DNA from: Pseudofrankia inefficax
GTDB taxonomy: Bacteria; Actinomycetota; Actinomycetes; Frankiales; Frankiaceae
Length of the DNA stretch: 64,000 bases
Reading direction: 5' to 3'
Assembly: GCF_000166135.1 (NCBI RefSeq)
Contig: NC_014666.1
Location: 3,410,001 to 3,474,000 of the forward strand
The notes beneath the pieces were generated by a model. The model worked only from the letters and a program-made list of their open reading frames with translations, did no database searches and was not told where the DNA came from. The translations under genes and the position numbers were made by a program. Each line of letters begins with the position of its first letter. Within the stretch, counting starts at the first letter, position 1. Shown one piece after another: positions 59,793 through 64,000 of the stretch.

Positions 59793-61418
59793 TCACAGGC
59801 CCGGCTGGTAGACGACCAGACTGCCCGCGTGTTCGCGCTTCGCCGCGTACATCGCCAGGTCGGCCTGGTGAAGCAGGGCATCCGGGCTGGTTTGTCGCGC
59901 GGTCGGGTCCAGGGCGACAACGCCAAGACTGGCGTGCGGGACATAGGTCTGGCCGGCTAGTTCGCAGGGTGCCTGTAACGCGGCGGTGAGCCGTTCAGCG
60001 ACGCGGACTGGCCTGTCTGGGCCGGCGCTGTCGAGGATGACCGCGAACTCGTCACCGCCCAGGCGGGCGACGGTGTCGGTCGTGCGGGTTCCGGCGCGCA
60101 GCCGGGCCGCGCTGATCTTGAGGAGTTCGTCGCCGGCGGCGTGCCCGAACGCGTCGTTGACCCGCTTGAAGTGGTCCAGGTCCACGAACAGAACGGCGAC
60201 CTGTCGGTCGACGGCCGCGCTGTCGCGGCCTGGGCCGGGGACGGCTGCCATTGCCTGCCGCAGGCGCCGGCTGAACAGCGCCCGGTTCGCCAGGCCGGTC
60301 AGGGGGTCATGAAACGCCTGATAACGCAGCTGGCCCTCACGTTCCCGTATCTCAGCGAGCAGTTGGGTGTTCTCGGCCATAGTGATCATCTGCCTGACGA
60401 GTGCCAGGACCAGGAGTGACACCGCGCCATACGCCTGGACACGGTCAAGCGGTCCCCCCGCCGCCAGCTTGATGAGGATAAGCAGGCCGATGACGGTAAG
60501 CGCGGCGTACGGAAGCGCTGCATGCATCCACATCGCCCGCGAACCGGGCACGGTTCGATCGTCCGGGCCCGCTGGGATCGAAGGCGCAAGTGCGGCGAGA
60601 GTGATCAGCAGCATGGAAACGACGCACGGGAACAGAGCCCACGCGGAAATGTCGTAGCTGCCATGGGCCGTGCGGTAGACGAAGATGCTGCCCATGAGGG
60701 CGAAGGCCAGCAGGCCGCTCCCTAGCAGCGTGAGCGTCGTGGGGGACCGCGGCCGGCGGAATGTTGCGATCATGAGCACGGTCGCTACCAGAATCAGCGC
60801 CGTCACCTGCTGTACGAGCGCGAGGAGGAGCAGCCCGAGGGCGGGTGCGCGCGCCCGGACGACTGCCTCCAATGACGTTCCCCATTCCAGCAGGAACACC
60901 GAACCGACGATCAATGCGCTGTCCAGCACGATGATCGCGTGCCAACGGCTCGGGCCCACCCGCTCGCGCGTGGCCCGGCCATCGATGGGGCGGGTGGGCA
61001 GGCACAGCAACCCGGCCAGAGCCAACCCGTAGAACGCGACCAGTGTCAGGGACTCCGGCGGTGCGAGGGACGTGGCCGAGTCGCCCTTCAGGAGGCTCAC
61101 CACGGTGGCGAGGGTGGCCCCCGCGAGCGCGGCCGCGAACGTGCCGATGAGGACCCGCCAGCGCCGGTCCCCGGCGGCGGCGCGCCGGGTGCTCCCAAAA
61201 CAGGCCACCGCGGCAGCGACCTCCGCGACGAAGTTGAGGATCGTCATGGCAATCTTGGCGGGCTCCGGCTCCAGCAGAACCGCGAGCGCGGTCGCGAGCC
61301 CGACGAGCAGGGTGGCACCCACCGCGGCTCGCCAGTACAACCACGGCCCCCAGGGCGAACCGGCCGAGCGTCGACGGCCTGGCACAGCGCCCCCGGCCAT
61401 GCGGAGCCCCACCACCAC
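59793..61418 (-). CDS. Membrane GGDEF-domain diguanylate cyclase
   Basis: A 541-residue protein with about nine or ten predicted transmembrane helices in residues about 20-370 (an integral membrane sensor region) and a C-terminal GGDEF domain: FHDPLTGLANRALF opens the domain and the intact GGDEF site is LGGDEFAV near residue 465, so it should make cyclic di-GMP. No EAL domain is present. The start is one of three adjacent GTG codons (61418, 61415, 61412) or ATG 61400; GGGAG upstream favours the GTGs. It lies 221 bases behind the cupin gene on the same strand. Confidence 0.85.
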   Translation of the reverse strand: MVVGLRMAGGAVPGRRRSAGSPWGPWLYWRAAVGATLLVGLATALAVLLEPEPAKIAMTILNFVAEVAAAVACFGSTRRAAAGDRRWRVLIGTFAAALAGATLATVVSLLKGDSATSLAPPESLTLVAFYGLALAGLLCLPTRPIDGRATRERVGPSRWHAIIVLDSALIVGSVFLLEWGTSLEAVVRARAPALGLLLLALVQQVTALILVATVLMIATFRRPRSPTTLTLLGSGLLAFALMGSIFVYRTAHGSYDISAWALFPCVVSMLLITLAALAPSIPAGPDDRTVPGSRAMWMHAALPYAALTVIGLLILIKLAAGGPLDRVQAYGAVSLLVLALVRQMITMAENTQLLAEIREREGQLRYQAFHDPLTGLANRALFSRRLRQAMAAVPGPGRDSAAVDRQVAVLFVDLDHFKRVNDAFGHAAGDELLKISAARLRAGTRTTDTVARLGGDEFAVILDSAGPDRPVRVAERLTAALQAPCELAGQTYVPHASLGVVALDPTARQTSPDALLHQADLAMYAAKREHAGSLVVYQPGL

Positions 61419-61582
61419 GCCCCCCGATCTCCCACCGTGACTTACGTGATGCCTAGCGCGACTGTCGGAGGCGCACCATGTCCCGCTGGTGCGCGTTCCG
61501 CCCATCGGTTGGATGTGCCCGGCTCCCATCCGGCGAACCGGGCCACGTCCGAGGCCGGGGTCGATGTTGATCCAGACGGGGG

Positions 61583-61621
61583 CCCGCGGGCGACCGCGAG
61601 TCACCCGCGATCGCCCACGGG
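61583..61621 (-). terminator. Imperfect hairpin after the cupin gene
   Basis: Arms 61583-61598 and 61606-61621 pair over 16 positions with two wobble or mismatched pairs, about 19 bases past the cupin stop codon (minus strand). Likely a terminator before the GGDEF gene. Confidence 0.5.
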
Positions 61622-61639
61622 CGGTGTCGTCGGGCTCGG

Positions 61640-62125
61640 TCAGGACACGGCGAGAGCGGCGGCTCCCTCGCGCGCCTTGCGCTGGTGCTCCTCGATCCAC
61701 TCCCTGCGCGCCAGGTTCGGTGGGTACTCCTTGTCGGCGGTCGTGCTGAACGTGAAGAACGTGCCGTCGTCGAGCTCGAACTCCGACGCGGAGGTGTCGT
61801 TCCTGGCGAACACCTCGACCGTCATGCAGCCTTCGGGGCCGGCGACCTTCGGGCCGTAGACCTCGCCCGGGTGGGCCAGCATGATGGTTCCCACCCGCAG
61901 CTCGTCGTCGCCGGAGTACAGCGACCCCTGGACGATGACCTCGAAGCGTTCGCAGCCGTGGGCGTGGCGGGGGATGACGAAACCGGGCTTCATGTCCATG
62001 ACGACGACGCGGGGGGAGCCCGGGTCCTCACCGAGCAGACGATGGCTCGTGCGCATGTCCTCGAACTGGATGAAGCTCTCGGGCTCGACCCAGTACTCGG
62101 CCTGGTCCATCGAATAGATCGCCAC
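61640..62125 (-). CDS. Cupin domain protein
   Basis: A 161-residue single-domain cupin. The first motif HAHGCERFEVIVQGSLYS (about 53-70) with two histidines and a glutamate fits G(X)5HXH(X)3-4E(X)6G, and PGEVYGPKVAG belongs to the second motif, where the metal histidine is missing. It may be a metal-binding dioxygenase-like or sensing protein; no closer assignment is possible. The GTG has GAGGAGGG four bases upstream. It is divergent from the P450 at 62269 across a palindromic promoter region. Confidence 0.8.
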   Translation of the reverse strand: MAIYSMDQAEYWVEPESFIQFEDMRTSHRLLGEDPGSPRVVVMDMKPGFVIPRHAHGCERFEVIVQGSLYSGDDELRVGTIMLAHPGEVYGPKVAGPEGCMTVEVFARNDTSASEFELDDGTFFTFSTTADKEYPPNLARREWIEEHQRKAREGAAALAVS

Positions 62126-62211
62126 TGACCCTCCTCGAAACAGGTCGCGTCGGGTGCGCGGGGGTGCCGCGCAGGTTGACCGGCCTCGCCGCGACTGCCA
62201 TCCTGCAGATG

Positions 62212-62230
62212 AGATATCGTATCTGATATC
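62212..62230. promoter_or_regulatory. AT-rich palindromes between cupin and P450 genes
   Basis: AGATA-TCG-TATCT (62212-62224) is a perfect inverted repeat, followed immediately by GATATC (62225-62230), repeating the core GATATC found at 62213-62218. In this GC-rich region such an AT-rich cluster is unusual and likely a regulator binding site for the two divergent genes. It differs from the TAAG element. Confidence 0.6.
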
Positions 62231-62268
62231 GAAGATGCTGGCGACGGGGTCGCCGCGAAGGAGGTCGC

Positions 62269-63507
62269 GTGGACACAGGTCGCGTGGACAAGGGCCCCGC
62301 GGCGGAGGACCTCGCGTTCTACGCCGAGCACTTCGACTACCTGGACCCGCGGGAGCCCGCGTTGCGCGAGTCGCTGCTCGACGAGTTACCGGCCCGTTGC
62401 CCGGTCACGCGCAGCGACGCGTGGGGCGGGTTCTGGGTCGTCAACAACTACGCCGACGCGGCGGCGATCTGCCTGGACCCAGAGACGTTCTCGTCGGTCC
62501 CGCCGAAGCGCATCACGCCGCTGACGGGCCGCCCGATGCCGCCCATCGACGTCGACCCGCCCGCGCTGCAGGACTATCGGCGCATTCTGAACCCGTTACT
62601 CACCCCGCGGCGTCTCATGGCGCTCGCGCCCGAGATCCGCGCGTTCGTCACCGAGCTGATCGACGACTTCGTCGAGGACGGCCACTGCGACCTGTCCGGC
62701 CAGTTCGCCAAGCCGTTCCCCGCGCGCTTCCTCTACCGCTTCCTGTTCGGGACCGACGACGCCGACGCGGGGACCGTCCAGAAGTGGACCGAGCAGATCC
62801 TGTGTCACCCGCGTGACGAGACGACGCCCGCGATCAAGGAGCGGTGGCACGCCTGGATCTGCGACCTGCTCGAGCGGCGCCGGGGCGCGCCGCGGCAGGA
62901 GGACCTGATCGACGCGCTGCTGCACGGCACGGTCGAGGGGGAGCCGGTCGGCGACGAGGAGATCGTCGGCTGTATCGAGAACCTGACCTTCGGCGGGTTC
63001 TCGACCACCGGCGACACCATCGACAACGCGATGTTCCGGATGGCGCAGCGCCCGGACCTGCAGCGGCGTCTGCGCGCCGACCCGGGCCTGATACCGACGG
63101 CGATCGACGAGTTCCTGCGTTTCGACTCGCCAGTGGGCGGGGTCGCCCGCCTGTGCACCCGGGACACCGTCATCGGCGGCCGGCAGGTCAGGGCCGGCGA
63201 GCGCGTCTTCATGTTCCTCGGCGCGGCCAACCGCGACGAGGCCGAGTTCGACAGACCCGACGTCCTCGACATCGACCGCGAGCGCAACCGTCACATCGCG
63301 TTCGGCCTCGGCCATCACCGGTGCGTCGGGTCGAACGTCGGGCGGCTGAACGTGACGATCGCGCTCGAGGAGCTGCTCTCGCGCCTGGGCGAGTTCCGCG
63401 TCACCCCGGGGGACGAGGTTCGGCGCGTGCCGAGTCCCGCCTGGGGCATCGACTACCTGCCGCTGACGTTCGAGCCCGGCGCGCGCCGCGCGCCGCGGGC
63501 GAGCTGA
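62269..63507 (+). CDS. Cytochrome P450
   Basis: A 412-residue class I P450. The heme loop FGLGHHRCVGSNVGRL carries Cys352. The I-helix reads GGFSTTGDT (about 242-250) in place of the usual A-G-x-D/E-T-T order, a family variant that may affect proton delivery. AGGAGGT supports GTG 62269; GTG 62284 is in frame. A [3Fe-4S] ferredoxin gene is 23 bases downstream, an arrangement that gives the P450 its own electron carrier. An AT-rich palindrome is upstream. Confidence 0.93.
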   Translation: MDTGRVDKGPAAEDLAFYAEHFDYLDPREPALRESLLDELPARCPVTRSDAWGGFWVVNNYADAAAICLDPETFSSVPPKRITPLTGRPMPPIDVDPPALQDYRRILNPLLTPRRLMALAPEIRAFVTELIDDFVEDGHCDLSGQFAKPFPARFLYRFLFGTDDADAGTVQKWTEQILCHPRDETTPAIKERWHAWICDLLERRRGAPRQEDLIDALLHGTVEGEPVGDEEIVGCIENLTFGGFSTTGDTIDNAMFRMAQRPDLQRRLRADPGLIPTAIDEFLRFDSPVGGVARLCTRDTVIGGRQVRAGERVFMFLGAANRDEAEFDRPDVLDIDRERNRHIAFGLGHHRCVGSNVGRLNVTIALEELLSRLGEFRVTPGDEVRRVPSPAWGIDYLPLTFEPGARRAPRAS

Positions 63508-63530
63508 CCGGGGCGGAAGGACGGGACACC

Positions 63531-63719
63531 ATGAAGGTCACGGTCGACGCGCAGCGCTGCCAGGGCCACGCGCGCTGCGCGCTCATCGCCCCGGACGTCT
63601 TCGACATCGACGACGAGGGCTACGCGACGGTGCTGTGTGCCGTCGTTCCGGCCGAGCTCGAGGACAGGGCTCGCCGCGCGGTCACCAACTGCCCGGAAGG
63701 CGCGATCACCGTCGATTGA
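63531..63719 (+). CDS. [3Fe-4S] ferredoxin
   Basis: A 62-residue ferredoxin. Cluster ligands are Cys10, Cys16 and Cys54 (before Pro, as CPEGAI), while the position of the second cysteine of a [4Fe-4S] protein is His13 (CQGHARC), typical for [3Fe-4S] P450 redox partners of actinomycetes. Cys36 is likely not a ligand. It lies 23 bases after the P450 gene in the same direction; the reductase that feeds it is not in the window. Confidence 0.93.
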   Translation: MKVTVDAQRCQGHARCALIAPDVFDIDDEGYATVLCAVVPAELEDRARRAVTNCPEGAITVD

Positions 63720-63726
63720 GCGGCCG

Positions 63727-64000
63727 TCACATGCCGGTGGCGGTCGTCGCGATCCCGCCGTCGACGGGCAGGACCGCGCCGGTCACGTAGGACGCGGCCC
63801 GGCTGACGAGGAACACCACCGAGCCCGCCATGTCGTCGGCGCGCCCGATTCGGCCGAGTGGGGAGGCGGCGGCGAACGCGCCGCCGTGCTCCTCGAGCGT
63901 GACCGCCATCATCCGCGACGGGAACGGCCCCGGCGCGACGGCGTTGACGGTGATGTTGTCCGGTCCGAGATCGCGGGCGAGATGGCGGGTCAGCTGGTGG
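63727..64000 (-). CDS. SDR family oxidoreductase, N-terminal part cut off by window edge
   Basis: The C-terminal ~91 residues of a short-chain dehydrogenase on the minus strand: LTRHLARDLGPDNITVNAVAPGPF (start of the substrate loop) and the end motif YVTGAVLPVDGG are standard SDR features. The rest of the gene, including cofactor site and catalytic Tyr, lies beyond position 64000. It converges with the ferredoxin gene, whose stop is only eight bases away. Confidence 0.85.
   Translation of the reverse strand, partial: HQLTRHLARDLGPDNITVNAVAPGPFPSRMMAVTLEEHGGAFAAASPLGRIGRADDMAGSVVFLVSRAASYVTGAVLPVDGGIATTATGM

Overview
The window is very G+C-rich DNA with many GTG starts, actinomycete-type domain families (F420/FMN-linked LLM oxidoreductases, a mycofactocin-type dehydrogenase, MMPL transporter, paired acyl-CoA dehydrogenases, Rpn-like protein with RGRAEG repeats) and dense operons. 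It looks like a filamentous actinomycete, most like the Frankia/Pseudofrankia group; that placement is an inference from gene style only. No rRNA, tRNA or CRISPR array was recognised.

Layout. 1-4648: end of an SDR gene, an LLM oxidoreductase, and a drug-efflux type MFS gene (coupled to an odd receiver-like protein) divergent from its likely MarR repressor. 4870-11683: VOC protein, then a forward run of MBL-fold alkyl-sulfatase-like protein, sulfotransferase, SDR, CysD and a CysN-CysC fusion, i.e. a PAPS-making and sulfate-transferring set; a second sulfotransferase with a cupin lies at 11789-13431. 13670-16417: DUF35 protein, SbcD-like phosphoesterase, aldehyde dehydrogenase. 16596-25212: two divergent operons, each with a CoA ligase, an enoyl-CoA hydratase and acyl-CoA dehydrogenase(s), facing away from one shared control region. 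25406-26696: a small accessory patch (Rpn-like protein, transposase remnant). 26697-43633: four amidohydrolases of one family, aldehyde dehydrogenase, hydratases, a fused double acyl-CoA dehydrogenase, MaoC pair and SDRs. 43803-49193: mycofactocin-type SDR, P450, LLM, aldehyde dehydrogenase and TetR. 49548-55318: lipoprotein binding protein, acyl-CoA dehydrogenase, TetR, Rieske oxygenase and MaoC-like protein. 55440-61418: MMPL transporter, two-component pair, GGDEF protein. 61640-64000: cupin, P450 with its ferredoxin, and an SDR cut by the edge.

Together the middle 45 kb reads as a catabolic (or remodelling) island for a hydrophobic CoA-linked substrate: oxygenation (P450s, Rieske, LLM), alcohol and aldehyde oxidation (SDRs, ALDHs), CoA activation and beta-oxidation steps. 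No thiolase is present in the window. The strongest unexplained signal is a recurring 16-bp element, TAAG-N8-CTTA and close variants, found twelve times, all between genes and nearly always in front of these catabolic transcription units. It looks like the operator of one regulon (probably TetR-type) that ties the island together.
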